Assembly (NCBI GenBank): GCA_033816765.1
Contig: CM066297.1
Span: forward strand, 1,234,573 to 1,298,572
Direction: 5' to 3'
DNA: 64,000 nt
From: Nothopassalora personata
Taxonomy: Eukaryota > Ascomycota > Dothideomycetes > Mycosphaerellales > Mycosphaerellaceae
Shown: piece by piece, positions 1 through 10,614 of the stretch
Layout of the letters: each line of letters opens with the position of its first letter
Numbering within the stretch: position 1 is the first letter of the stretch
The notes under the pieces: model-generated
The model's database searches: none
What the model was told of the DNA's origin: nothing
What the model saw: the letters and a program-made list of their open reading frames with translations, nothing else
Position numbers and translations under genes: made by a program

Positions 1-1135
1 ATGTTCATAGGTCAGACGATGACGATCTGATTCCAGCCGCAGCTCGGGAAGTAATGCTGCTGGAGGCGCACAGTCAGCATTTAGGGTGACATGCACGTTG
101 AGCAGGTCGCTGCCCTCGCGCCCTCTTGGCACGACTTGTCGCCGCAATGTGCAAGCAAGCGCTATCGTTCCATCTAGACGTGGAGATGTCTTGTGCTAGA
201 TGATGTTTCACGGCCGCTTGCAGGATGGACTCGGCCACGTGAGATGGGGAGAGAAGTTCAGTTAAGCGCCCGGAATAGCAGCAGGGTATACTTTTGCACC
301 AATCAGATCCATTGTAGCCCCTTCCGGGTGTGACCCGAAGGCTAGCCGAAGGGTTCTATGCTGCAGGGTCGATGCACTTCGGACAGCTCATGACCAATCG
401 TGCTCTGCAGTGGTATCACGTCGCGGCGCCTAGAGACTTGATGTGGCAGCACAGATGGTCGCTGGAGCCGGAAGCTTTGGTTGGTGAGGACATACGCTCT
501 TGGTGTGTCGTCGTGGTGTAATTCTATGTCGAGGTCCTCCCGAGTCGGAGGCTGTACATGATTTCATATTTCGTTGTCGTCGTCGTCGTCGTCGTCGTCG
601 TCTTACGGGACATAGGACGTCCTTCTTTCAGCTTGCCACGCAAAGAATATCCCCAGACATGCAGACTTAGGTGTGGGCTCTCCCGCCAAAGTAAACCTCC
701 CGCAGCTCGACCTATCACAAGCGCCAGAGCACAACTGTAAATTGGTGAGTATCCGTCCGTCTCTGCACACGTCTCCCATCGGTGCTCTCCTCTCCCAGCT
801 CCAAGGCCCCTCCCTCCAGACCAGTTCCCTCGCCGGAGAAGCTACCGTCGTCCCGCAGGCGCCCAGCTCATCAGCAGCTTGAATCGCATGTGTCCGTGCG
901 AAGCGCCAGTCTACTCTTCAGTCGAGGATACCCATTCAAGACCTGCTCTTGCTTTCCTCCCCAGCTGGACTCTCCCAAACTTGCTATTGCTACCATACAC
1001 TCTCTAATCGCTGCTTCTGCGCATCCCGACCGAAGAGCTGGCCTCTTGTTTCTTTCTGCTATCTAGAGGAACCACTTTAGGCCGTCTCACGTCACGCCAC
1101 GCCACGCCATTCCTAGCTTGGGCATATCTGACAGC
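1..1135. other. Intergenic / upstream region, no gene recognised
   Basis: I see no credible coding region here. Short open frames have no family resemblance. From about 700 to 1130 the plus strand is rich in pyrimidines, consistent with a fungal promoter and 5' UTR for the gene starting at 1136. A GTC/TCG trinucleotide microsatellite (about nine units) lies at 573-603. Confidence 0.5.
573..603. repeat. (GTC)n microsatellite
   Basis: About nine uninterrupted GTC units follow TTCGTT. It lies upstream of the four-TM protein gene and outside any recognised coding region. A second triplet array of the complementary type lies at 10573-10611. Confidence 0.9.
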
Positions 1136-2709
1136 ATGTCAGATAGTCAGACCAAAGAAGTCCAAGTCGCCGTGCTGGCGCGTAAGGCTTCGGACGGAAG
1201 CTCGTCTACACTCTCGGTCAAGCCGCCATCACTGCGATCACCGAGAACAGCGCGCTTTGCTGAGGCCACGGCGGTCAACTCGCCCATCGAGCCTTCGAAG
1301 ACCGCCAGGAACCCGTTCAAGGACCCTCCGACAAAGTACTACATGGCACAGCCTCAGGATGTCGGCTTCGGCTACATCAACAAGCATGAGTCGGTCGAGA
1401 TGCCTGACGATGACTATCAACCACCACTCACCGCAAGGACAATCCCGAAGAGTCCTCTCAAGAGTGCCATGAAGACACCCGGTGCTCCTCCTCGAGACTT
1501 GAACGCCATCCTCAGCCCGACGTTTCGAGAAGAGCAAGTCCTGGAGAAGCATGAGGCCTACACTGAGAAGGAGCAGGCGAAAGATCTCGTAAGTTAAGCC
1601 GTACTCCATGACAGTCTTATTGACACTGACTAGTCCAACAGAAAGTCAAGACACGAGTTCGAATAGCAAAGCTGATGCTGAGAGGCGTCAACTTCTCCTG
1701 CTCTCTGATCGTCCTTGCCATGCTTGCTTCCACTTTCACAATCTTCAACGCCACCAAGGCCATACCTGCACGCAACAACCTTCCACCGTGGGCGGAAAAC
1801 CAAAAGATCTGGCCACAGGTTCTTCTCCTCAGCATTGCTTGTGTCTCGCTCTTCGCCAGCATCATCATCTTCTACGCATACTGGAAAGGCGGGCATCGGC
1901 GAGCGGAGAAGATGGCAGTCTACTACACAGCATTCTCGGTCGTCTTCTTCATCTTCAGTATCGTTATGTGGGCAATTGGTGCGGCTGTGTTACAGCAGTC
2001 CAAGAACACCAGCAACAACAAGGACATGTGGGGATGGTCATGCGTCAACAACGAACGAAAATCGCTCTTCGAGAATGAAGTCAACTACGAACTCATCTGT
2101 CGCCTACAGAACTGGAGTCTGGTCTGCGCAATCATTGAGATCGTTGTGGAGGTCATCGTCATCGTCGTGTACGGCCTCGTCTTCTATCGATTTTATTCGA
2201 AGCGTCAACTCCGAAAGTCCATGGCAGCCCGCGACCGCGCACGAAGCGACCTTTACCTCGCTCAGCTCCGTGGCCAATCTGCTCCTAACACTCCAGGCCT
2301 CGCACCACCAATGAGTGCACGCGACGGTGGCTGGAGACCTCCGGCCGACTATTACAACAAGGGACCGGAAATCGAGGAAGGCGTGCAGTACGTTGACGCA
2401 ACGCCTCCAGCGCAGCCTTCAGCAGGCTTCAAGCTCCAAGCGCCACCGATCAAGATCACAGGCGCAACACCGAAGATGGCACAAGTCGGCTTCACCCCCG
2501 TAGCGACTCAAGCACGAGACCGAACGCCTTCACCGCCTCAGGACCAGCGTTCGCCACTTATGCCTGAGGCGCCCAGGGAAGTGCACAACGACCACTTCGC
2601 AGCTGCACCTGGCGAGCAAGTGTACGACGCGGTACCCATACCTGGAGCGTACGAGGCTCCTTTGTCGCCTGGTGCGGAACACCGACAGATGAGTTTCCCC
2701 TCGCGGTGA
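1136..2709 (+). CDS. Four-TM membrane protein with disordered proline-rich tail
   Basis: Two exons, 1136-1588 and 1642-2709, give 506 residues. The 53-nt intron has donor GTAAGT and acceptor CAACAG, and the junction is in phase 0. The ATG at 1136 is the first in frame. Residues 1-165 are polar and rich in Ser, Pro and Lys. Four hydrophobic segments follow at about 169-189, 211-232, 245-268 and 309-335. Between TM3 and TM4 is a loop with a Trp-Gly-Trp-Ser-Cys motif and a second Cys near the start of TM4, possibly a disulfide pair. After TM4 comes a basic stretch and a Pro-rich tail of about 150 residues containing repeated SPxxP-like motifs. The topology resembles fungal MARVEL-like plasma-membrane proteins, but I see no diagnostic motif, so function is unknown. 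The gene converges with the coiled-coil gene downstream. Confidence 0.8.
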
Positions 2710-3053
2710 TCAAGTACCTGTGATGGAAGTGCATTTGTGAGCGTTCGTGTTAGTTCTGATGCCGAACAGGACATGGCAGGAGTTTGATGTAATGTGAACA
2801 TGGGCTTTTTGGATGGATGATACCTCTACAGTTAACGCCCCTTTATATGAGACAATGTCAGATTTGCTGCTAGAAGCACACACCACATGTCGATTTCACT
2901 CTTATTGATTGTCACGGGAGCGCGCGCCGTCTATGCAGACTTTTCTCAAGAATCGACCCGCCATTGCCAGTCCACAGGCTCCGGCGTGCGCTGAGCACCA
3001 CAATCACCGCAATAGCCCGTCCACCGCGTCATCGCGTCCCGCCCGCCCAATCC
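2710..3053. other. Convergent 3' intergenic region
   Basis: This separates the stop of the four-TM gene (2709, plus) from the stop of the coiled-coil gene (3054, minus). It probably holds both 3' UTRs. No further gene or RNA recognised. Confidence 0.6.
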
Positions 3054-3756
3054 CTACAACTCCTCGCCCCCGACACCACCAGCCCGACCCTCAACCACCA
3101 TCTCCTGGATCTGAAGATCCAGGTACTGCTCGTAGCGCTCCTTCACCTCCCGATCCTTCTCGCCCCGCTCGGCCTCAGCCTTGTGCCTGCCAGCGCGTCA
3201 GTCCTCTCATCCCACACACGAACATCCCACCAGCCGTAGAGTGAGTGCAACTCACTTCCCGACGAGTCCCGCCTCATTCCTCAAAACCTCCTCCAACCTG
3301 GCCCTCAACTCCTCCCGCTCCCTCTCCAGCTCCACGATCCGCTTTGGGATGCGCGCCTTCTCCGCCGCGAGAATTTCCATCTGCGTGTTGTACCACTTCT
3401 CCATGCCGCGGGCGTCGGCGCTCTGGCGGATGTGCTCGTTCTGGAGGGCATGTGAAATTAGAATCAGGATGTGTGAGAGAGTGTGGAGAAGTGGGACTTG
3501 CGTATTCGTGGCCGACTTGCTCGAAGCGGCGCTGCTTCTCCCAGTCGTCGTCTTCGCCTTCGCGGGCGAGCTTGATGATGGTGGTGCTTCCTGGCTCTGG
3601 ATGTGGTGTTAGCTTGTGATTGGGAGGGGCGGGATCGTGAGGGGATTTACTCGAGTCACGGCCGGTGATGGGGGCGCTGAGCTGGCCGACGGCTGTATTG
3701 GGTTGGACGGCGACTTGGCGGGTCATGCCGGAGGCGGTGGGGATGTTGGATGGCAT
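3054..3756 (-). CDS. Small charged coiled-coil protein, four exons
   Basis: I assemble it as exons 3756-3651, 3596-3502, 3440-3256 and 3186-3054, giving 172 residues. All junction phases agree (1, 0, 2). Intron 1 is GTAAAT...CCAG. Intron 2 starts with GC rather than GT (GCAAGT...CTCCAG), a strong consensus for a GC-AG intron. Intron 3 is GTGAGT...GGCAG. Residues 1-40 are hydrophilic. From about residue 45 to 150 the sequence is highly charged with heptad-like Leu/Ile spacing, for example a stretch reading EKARIPKRIVELERER and, in exon 4, EKDREVKERYEQY, which predicts one long coiled coil. Without exon 4 a TGA would end the protein at 3252; the matching charged sequence and phase of exon 4 favour the longer model. 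I do not recognise the family. Confidence 0.65.
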
Positions 3757-4288
3757 GGTTGTAGTCTGAGAGCGTGGGGGGTTTTTTTGTTGTCGGTGCT
3801 GGTGCTGTGGTGTCGTACGCTGATGTATGTTTGTTGGTGTTGGTTGTGGCGTAGTTGCGTGGACTAACAGGCGAAAGAAAGGGTATAGAGAGGCTTCGGC
3901 AACGAGAACCCACTATATATGCCTGGCAGAGATGCCTAAATTAGCGGGTGAATGCGGATGAAAGTTGCAGACAATGAAGTGACTCCATCAAGGAGCACAT
4001 GCCAAGCGGCTATCAAGGACTCGGGCAGAACGCGGCTGAGCATGTGTGGAAGTAGCCCGTGCAGGAGACCCTTTGCTACGCGCAGTCCACACTACGCAGA
4101 GAGAAAAGAGTTCAGGCAGCTGAATGAGACTTCAAGGGATCGTCTGCCGACCGAGATCCTTGAAACGGAGCGCACCATACATACACTTTGGCGCTTCATA
4201 CACGGGCAACTATAGCAAAGCGAAAGCTACCACCGCAACAGCCAACAGTCCAGCCTTTACTCTCACTCTAAGCTTCTCAGAAGTACCA
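3757..4288. other. Intergenic region, nothing recognised
   Basis: This lies between the start of the coiled-coil gene and the stop of the PEBP-like gene, both on the minus strand. It contains a short T run near 3783 and no recognisable gene. Immediately after the PEBP stop, minus-strand bases 4288-4210 can encode a hydrophobic tail in another frame (see findings). Confidence 0.5.
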
Positions 4289-5122
4289 TTAGCGAGCGAT
4301 CTGGATGGCCACTGGTGTGCCAGAGTGAGTGAAATGACCTGTCGAGTTTGATAGCCCAGAGTCCGTCGGACACGTTCCATTCGAAGCAGTGCCATAAGCC
4401 GTGGTGTTCGGATTCTGCACACGCATGTAGTTGGCCGCAAGAGGCGCACCCACGCCAGGAATGGCCGCAATGGCCGAGGTACTGAAGTTCATCCTGTCGT
4501 ATACACTGATGGGGTCGTACACGCGTCCAGCATCCCAAGCAGCAGCATCCAGACTGAAGTTGGCTGGCTGCGGGAAAAGGTAAAAGATGTAGGTCTGCGC
4601 GATATCATTGAGACCGGGCATTGGGCCACCTGAGAACGATCAGTCTTCAAGCCTTGGCACATGAGGAGAACGGTCAGAATGCGTACCATATGTTGCTACT
4701 GGTGCTGCCTCGCTAGCGAAAGAACCGTTTGCAAGCTGCGAGAGATCTGTCTGGAACCAATGGAGCCGTGTTGTCCTGCAGTACTCAAGGCCCGGTGCCT
4801 GTGGTCCAGTCGTGTCGATGCTGCTTTGTGGGATCGATTGATCAACCAGTAGAAGCATATGGGTGCCGGGAATCGTTTCGTTCAGCCATACATCTGGAGC
4901 TGACTGGACCGCTGCAACGTGTCAGTCCGGCAGTCCGGCATGAAACATCTGAGCTTCCCACTCACATGCTTGTGGCAGCAAGTCATTAGCTTCCAGCACT
5001 GAGCCATAGTACGCGACGTTCAGATGCTTGTCAGTCGCGGGTGCGGTGCCAGCTGGGGTCTGACATGTGACCTGTGCCACGAGTCCCAGAAGCAGTGCAG
5101 CAGTCTGCTCGTGATAGAGCAT
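4289..5122 (-). CDS. Secreted PEBP-family (phosphatidylethanolamine-binding-like) protein
   Basis: Exons 5122-4966, 4911-4687 and 4629-4289 give 240 residues. The introns (54 and 57 nt) are GTGAGT...TTGCAG and GTACGC...CTCAG, and phases agree. The start gives a clear signal peptide (MLYHEQTAALLLGLVAQVTC, residues 1-20), so the protein is probably exported. Across the exon 2-3 junction the PEBP core appears: a short Met-Leu-Leu-Leu-Val-Asp strand, then a Leu-His-Trp segment, then Tyr-Gly-Gly-Pro-Met-Pro-Gly before a strand reading TYIFYLFPQP. This is the order of the ligand-pocket motifs in secreted fungal PEBP-like proteins. The C-terminal part has several N-glycosylation sequons (NTT, NGT, NST). 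The ligand cannot be inferred. PEBP-like proteins of this kind are also called carboxypeptidase Y inhibitor-like. Confidence 0.75.
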
Positions 5123-5919
5123 GGCGAATGGCGAGCAGTGCGAAAAAGCTTACGTTAAGACAAGGTGAAGTCGTGGCCTGACAGACAATACATGCTCCTC
5201 GGGTTATGTCCAGCCGATGATTGAAGTCCAGTCTTTGACCTCGACCGGCGACCGAGCTGGTCCCGATCGGCATATCCGACCAGGATGTATCTCATCCCAG
5301 CTCAGATCCGTCCTCGAACTGCAGTCTATGGCGGACCTTCGCCAAAATCGTTGCGGTGCCACCAAGCCGTGCAATGATTTTTGAGGTGGGGTGGACCGTG
5401 CCGCGGCATCGACGTATTTGCTTACGATATCACCTTCTCGAACCACATGGCACCTAGCGCTGCCTTCTAATTCGCCCGATCTAAGCCTTATCGAGTACGT
5501 ATAGGCGTGGATTTAATGATGAACTTCGGCGTATGCACTACATAGATCGATACCATCAACTAATTGGATCGCGAGATAGCGCACTTATAGCGCGAGCTCC
5601 TCGATCTAGATAATATTATGGGGACTGTGCGCAAGCGTTGTGGAGCGTAATCAAAGATAAGGCTAGATATCAATTCAATTTGGTTTAGCTACCTGCGCAC
5701 GGCTACAGCCGTGCATTAGCCACTCCACCGCAAAAATCAGCACAGTACAGTACCTACATAACCGCTCGGCATCATGACTGCCACGGCGTTCGGGTTCGAG
5801 CATGTAGAATCCTGGCATCCGCTCTCTCCAAACATCGTACCACGCGGTGCAGGGTCTCGTACTCTTCACCCGCAACATGCAGGCCATGCTCCTGTTTCAC
5901 CTCTAGCAGCACCTACCGG
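5123..5919. other. Intergenic region with transposase relic
   Basis: This lies between the divergent starts of the PEBP-like gene and the rhodopsin-like gene. The left 300 bases show nothing. Bases about 5440-5690 are a decayed transposase fragment listed separately. From 5690 to 5919 I see only presumed promoter sequence of the rhodopsin-like gene. Confidence 0.5.
5440..5690 (+). pseudogene. Tc1/mariner-type DDE transposase relic
   Basis: Read on the plus strand from 5455, the sequence gives LPSNSPDLSLIEYV and then a TAG. This is the conserved block around the second catalytic acidic region of Tc1/mariner-like transposases (consensus SPDLNPIEHxW). Continuing past the stop and shifting frame gives scattered transposase-like fragments up to about 5690. 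The block is enriched in TA dinucleotides and TAG, unlike its flanks, consistent with RIP of an old copy. It is only a C-terminal fragment; no terminal inverted repeats were found. Confidence 0.55.
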
Positions 5920-7027
5920 ATGGCAGACATCCAAGACATCAACCGCGGTGCCAGCGGCCTGATATGTGACTGGGTCCTGGCCAGCGTCGCAACAATCATC
6001 GTCCTTCTACGCCTCTACGCCAAGGCCGCAGTGGTGAAGAGGTTGGGCTGGGACGACTTGCTCATGAGCATCGCGCTGGTACATTCCTCGTCCCCAGAAA
6101 TCATACGCCCCCTCTAAGTCCCTTTCGCAGCTCGGCGCCATAGCCCACGCCGTCGCCATAACAGAGTCCTACCAGCACGGCTTCGGTCGGCACTCCAGAT
6201 TCCTCACCTCCCACGAACGAATCGCCGCCACCGAATGGATCTTCATCTCCGAAGGCCTGGGTGTAGTCGCTCCCATGTTCGGCCGTCTGTCATTCTGCCT
6301 CTACATGCTGCAAATCGTTGGACACAGCTGCACCTGGCAGAGACTCTCCCTCCTCGCAATGATGGCTTTCCAATTCCTCATCAACACCGCCTGCGTCATC
6401 ACGATCTACGCCCAATGCGGCACGCACGTCTCTGCCCTCTGGGGCGCCGAAGCTGCCAAATGCCTCGATCCAATCTACCAAACGAATTACGGCTACTTCC
6501 AATCGGCCTTCAACTCCTTCTCAGACCTGTACCTCACAATCCTGCCAGCGATCATAATCTGGAAGCTCGAGATCGGAACCCTCGTCAAAGCCGGCCTATC
6601 CCTCCTCCTGTGCCTGAGCTTCTTCGCCTTCATAGCCTCCGTCGTCAAGACCTGGCAGATCCGAATTCTGAACGAGCGCGGTGACATAACCTGGAATTTC
6701 GTGAATTTCGTCATCTGGGCCGCCCTCGAAATCGACCTAGTAATCATCGTAGCTTCCATACCAACCATCAAGCCCCTCTTCGCGCGGCGCGGGAGGGCCT
6801 CCTACTACAACTATGAGATGTACGCCGGTCCGAGCGCGAATTCGAACGAGTCCGGAGCGAAAGCCGTGTCGTTGAAAGACGCAGGTTGTCTCTCTACCAC
6901 AATAAGCGAGGAAGAAATCCTATCGCACCGGCAAGGAGTTCGAGCCACAGTCGATATCGAGATAACTAGTGAAAGAGCGACGGTGCATAGTGCTGCGCGG
7001 GCGAAAGAGGTGGCGCAGCCATGGTAA
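5920..7027 (+). CDS. Fungal rhodopsin-like (SAT4-type) seven-TM protein
   Basis: Exons 5920-6078 and 6131-7027 (intron GTACAT...TCGCAG, 52 nt, phase 0) give 351 residues. Seven hydrophobic helices can be placed. The first, around residues 18-34, is followed by Arg-Leu-Tyr-Ala-Lys and then RLGWDDLLMSIAL, the characteristic helix 1-2 loop of the fungal rhodopsin-domain/PTH11-like family. Exon 2 starts LGAIAHAVAI and contains the typical extracellular Cys and a Trp-rich loop. The family's last helix, with IWAALEIDLVIIVASIPTIKPL, ends near residue 270, leaving a 75-residue polar cytoplasmic tail. No CFEM domain precedes it and there is no retinal-binding lysine motif, so it is not an opsin. Ligand and role are unknown; relatives are plasma-membrane proteins of uncertain receptor function. 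Confidence 0.85.
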
Positions 7028-7506
7028 CTCGAGGAAAATGCCGAAAAAAGTGGCCACATCTCAAAACGGTGCCTATACAGCTACCATCCCGGTAGTCTCA
7101 ACTATACAATACGTACGTTCCCGGTCCCCTTCCCCATCAAGTCGTCCCTCCTCCAACTCCTCTCCTCCCCATCTTAGGTTTGTTCTGTATGTAAGCCCCC
7201 TCCAGCATTACTGTTACAGTACGGTTGTCTTCCTTATGTGATTCCTTCTCTTCCTCTTTCTTTCCTTCTTCTATGCAATATCAACACTCTTCCCAACCGC
7301 GGCCCGGTCACACTGACCCAGCCGATCCGCCGTCTAATGTATATGCAAGAACGCTCACTTCAAGCCAAGCCAAGCTAAGCCAAGTTACTCTCAGTCAGGC
7401 CAGCGCCAGCGCCATGAATCCCGTCTCTTCTTTCTTTCTGCCGTCTCGTTCATTACACTCCATTACGTTTCCCACCGCTCCGAGGATACCACGGCACATC
7501 GGCTTT
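7028..7506. other. Convergent 3' intergenic region
   Basis: This lies between the stop of the rhodopsin-like gene (plus) and the stop of the TBC gene (minus). It is pyrimidine-rich on the plus strand. A plus-strand frame opens here and runs into the TBC gene as an antisense shadow. No gene recognised. Confidence 0.6.
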
Positions 7507-10233
7507 CTACGCACTCTTCGGCAGAGCATTCTCAGGTTTCCCATCAACCTTCCCCGCCTCCCTCATGGCATCAATAAATTCATCCTCCGTTCCCAAATCC
7601 CAGCGATGCTCATTACACCAACCAACATGCCTCAGAATCTCCTCCCTCGACCCATAGAGCTTACTCTCAAACCTGCCCAGGACAGCAACCGCAGCCCTAA
7701 TCAGAGCTCGATCCCCCTCAAAGACGAAAATATCCCAAATTCTGCTGACGTGCTCATGCGGGAGGTTGTACGCGAACAAGCACCTGAAAATCGGGTCAAG
7801 AAATTCTTCCGGTCGCAGGCCAACGATTGGGTTCGTGAGGTGATCGTGGAGACGGGTGTATTTGTATTTGAGCGTGCTGAGCGTCGATTCGTATGCTCGG
7901 GCCATCGCTACTCGGTCGTGGACGAGGAAGGCGAGAGGGAGTGGACGGTTGAGCATATTGGCGAGGAAAACGAAAGCTTCGGCGGGTTGGAGGAGGAGGC
8001 ATACGATGCCTGCGACGAGGTGCGTTCCGTAGACGTAGCCAACGTCGCTGCGGTACATGGCATAGGCTTTCAAAACATTTGTGAGGGATTGGTGGAGTGC
8101 TTCGCCGTGCTGGTACATGTGAAGCTCTGGGAAGACGTTCGGTACGTCTCTGGCGATCGCGTCGAACCAGGCGGCTTCCTTGCTGTTGGCGCGTTCCTCG
8201 TCTGGCATGTCTCCGATCGTCTCTTCCAGGCTGTGTGCACGCGCGAGCGCTGCCTCGAAGGAAGTAGCAGAGAGTTCCAGTTCGTTGCCAACCGCCTTTT
8301 GCCAGACTTCTCCTCTGCTTCGTGGTGTCACGCCTCGCCACCAAAGTTCACGTGTTCGAGGCTCTTTCAGCACACTATCCCAGTTCGGTATCACATGCCG
8401 ATCCCAGATGCGTGCTATGCTGCTCTGCGTCTCAACATGCGTCTCCTTGTGCTCTTGCTCCCTCAGCAGTCTCTTCTTCTCCGCTTCTGCTGCGCGGGCC
8501 ATCATTTGCTGGAACTCTTTCAAATGTCTTGCTTCCTCTTTCTGACATTTCGGTGGTAGCCATGAAGGTCTCGTTCTCGTCAGAACAGCCTCCTTCTCTT
8601 TACTGATGGGCAGAGGATCAATCATAATATTGCCTTTCTGGAGTGGAGGCACAGAAGGCAAGATCGTTGTTGCGGATGGGATTTCGTAGACACTGTTCTT
8701 CGCTCGTGCCTTCATCATGCTCGGTCTGTGCGGGCTACTTGACGGTGTATTCGACGCCGAGTGCCTCTTCTCCATCATAGACAGTTTGCCCGCGTACTCT
8801 TCCAACGCTTGTGATAACTGCTTCGCCTCTTCATTCAGATCCTCCGTCCATGATTTGCTCCTATGCTTGCGACTGAACGGTTCCGCAGGAAATGAGGCAA
8901 TCGTCGCGCTGTGTGGTACCATCGGTGGTCGTCCATTTCGCGGTGATCGTGGTGATTTGTAGCTTGAACGTGCAGACGGTCGTTTCGCTTGTTTCGGGAT
9001 GTTCGCGGAATGGAGGTTGGCGTACGACGGCCTGCGTTGCGGACTAGGCGTCGTCGACCGCAACGTGATAGTACTAGGCGATTTCAAGGAAGTGCTGTAT
9101 TGCCCCGGCATGGGCGAGATTGGCACGTTCTCGAGGATGGCGTCCTCAGGCACGTCTTCGTCTTCGTCGTTGTACTCGGCTTCCAGCTCCTTCACAGATT
9201 TCCGCGATGGCTGCCAGGAAGGTCTCGTAGGAATGCCGCTGTTCTCCTTGGGCGACTCACATGAGGCTTTCGGCGTGGCGCTGGCGATGGTCCGAGGTGA
9301 CACCGAGCCATTGGAATGCATGTACGGCTTATTCGGCGAGGGCGACCTCGACGACATGCGCTGCGGATGTTCGCGCATGAAGGGAGAAGTGGGACTTGTG
9401 ACTGCGCGGTGCATGCTCCGTCCATTTGGCAGATTGAGCGACTGATCGCGCAGGGCGCCATTGACGGCACCCTGCACACTGGAGTATCTCTGTCTCATGC
9501 CGTTCGGCAGCGGTGTCGTCTGCGGAGACGTCCCGCTTCGTCTGCGCGGCATCGTCCGTGTGTCATTCGTCGCGATCGACCTGGGCGGCGGTCTCCTCAA
9601 TGTCGGTCTGCTCGCGGGTGGCTGGTTGCAGTCTTCGCCAGAGTCCCGCTCTCCATCTTCAACCACAACCTCTTCGAAGTTGCCATTTTTCGGATTCAAT
9701 GCAGCAGCATCCGACAGATCGTCGTCGGAGTTGATCGACGACGAGCTTTTGGAACTTTTCGAGTAGCTCAACTCGGGGGGCGACGAAGGTAGCGATGCGT
9801 CATGCACGCTCTCCATGCTCGCCATCGCCATCGCCATCGCCATTGATTTCACTGTCTCCACCGGCAGGCTCATGCTCCGGATCCCCCTTCCACCACTCAA
9901 CACCGCGCTCTGAGACAACGTCACACCCAAAGCCTCGTCCAATCCAGCTTGGTCTTCACTATCCAACGCATTCACGACCCAAGAAACTGTGCTTCCCGGT
10001 GGCAGTTGTTGTTGGCGATCGTGGATCAAAGCTCGTAAGAATTCATGATCGAAATGGATATCGTCGGGCTGCTCGTCGGAAGTCACCGCATGGAATAAGG
10101 GTGACGGCACGGTGGTGGGCGTTGGAGAGGAGGAGGTTCTGGCAGTGTCGTGGTGGTGGTGTATTATGGTGAGAGAGTGATTACAATGCTTCTGCTTCCA
10201 GGGGTGTTCTGTCGGGCAGGCCATGTCCGCCAT
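7507..10233 (-). CDS. TBC-domain protein (Rab-GAP-like) lacking canonical catalytic fingers
   Basis: A single open frame of 908 residues from the ATG at 10233. In-frame ATG codons further upstream (for example 10338) are possible but add a segment without obvious features. Residues 1-600 are low-complexity, rich in Ser and Pro, with a predicted coiled coil near 570-625. The C-terminal TBC domain spans roughly 640-860: it begins LWWRGVTPRSRGEVWQ and contains the family's GYVYGTHLVAG and RPLPLAFL blocks and a Trp-Asp-Ile-Phe segment. TBC GAPs normally need an arginine finger in IxxDxxR and a glutamine finger in YxQ. Here the equivalents read IARDVPN (about 693-699) and YVY (about 733-735), so both catalytic residues appear replaced. 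A Rab-binding scaffold without GAP activity is the likely reading. Cytosolic or membrane-trafficking location is inferred from the family. Confidence 0.8.
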   Translation of the reverse strand: MADMACPTEHPWKQKHCNHSLTIIHHHHDTARTSSSPTPTTVPSPLFHAVTSDEQPDDIHFDHEFLRALIHDRQQQLPPGSTVSWVVNALDSEDQAGLDEALGVTLSQSAVLSGGRGIRSMSLPVETVKSMAMAMAMASMESVHDASLPSSPPELSYSKSSKSSSSINSDDDLSDAAALNPKNGNFEEVVVEDGERDSGEDCNQPPASRPTLRRPPPRSIATNDTRTMPRRRSGTSPQTTPLPNGMRQRYSSVQGAVNGALRDQSLNLPNGRSMHRAVTSPTSPFMREHPQRMSSRSPSPNKPYMHSNGSVSPRTIASATPKASCESPKENSGIPTRPSWQPSRKSVKELEAEYNDEDEDVPEDAILENVPISPMPGQYSTSLKSPSTITLRSTTPSPQRRPSYANLHSANIPKQAKRPSARSSYKSPRSPRNGRPPMVPHSATIASFPAEPFSRKHRSKSWTEDLNEEAKQLSQALEEYAGKLSMMEKRHSASNTPSSSPHRPSMMKARAKNSVYEIPSATTILPSVPPLQKGNIMIDPLPISKEKEAVLTRTRPSWLPPKCQKEEARHLKEFQQMMARAAEAEKKRLLREQEHKETHVETQSSIARIWDRHVIPNWDSVLKEPRTRELWWRGVTPRSRGEVWQKAVGNELELSATSFEAALARAHSLEETIGDMPDEERANSKEAAWFDAIARDVPNVFPELHMYQHGEALHQSLTNVLKAYAMYRSDVGYVYGTHLVAGIVCLLLQPAEAFVFLANMLNRPLPLAFLVHDRVAMARAYESTLSTLKYKYTRLHDHLTNPIVGLRPEEFLDPIFRCLFAYNLPHEHVSRIWDIFVFEGDRALIRAAVAVLGRFESKLYGSREEILRHVGWCNEHRWDLGTEDEFIDAMREAGKVDGKPENALPKSA

Positions 10234-10338
10234 GATGCCTGCTTCCTTCCAATAGGATAAACTTAGCGCGTCACTCCTGGAAACGCCGGCGATCCGTGAG
10301 ATACCAATCGCGTGCAGTGCGATAATGTTATTATTCAT

Positions 10339-10572
10339 TCGACACAGGACCACCCCCGAGGCATATGAACGACGAGAGAAGAAGGTCGGAAGTCCGGCCC
10401 CGATCTCTCTCCTGTGCTGCTACAATACGAGGTCCTGATGAGAGCAGCAGGAAAAAGTGGCTAGTAGAGAGACCCGCCACGCGACCGACGGCAGCTAGTA
10501 AATTCGTAGCGACGGTTGACGTTGTTTTTGACGTGAGAGGCGCTCGTCAAGCTTTGCACACATCAACGTCCA

Positions 10573-10614
<42 letters not shown>

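Noticed and set aside
7225..8559. 444-codon plus-strand ORF
   Set aside because: Antisense shadow of the TBC gene; no recognisable domain, and the opposite strand has clear conserved blocks.
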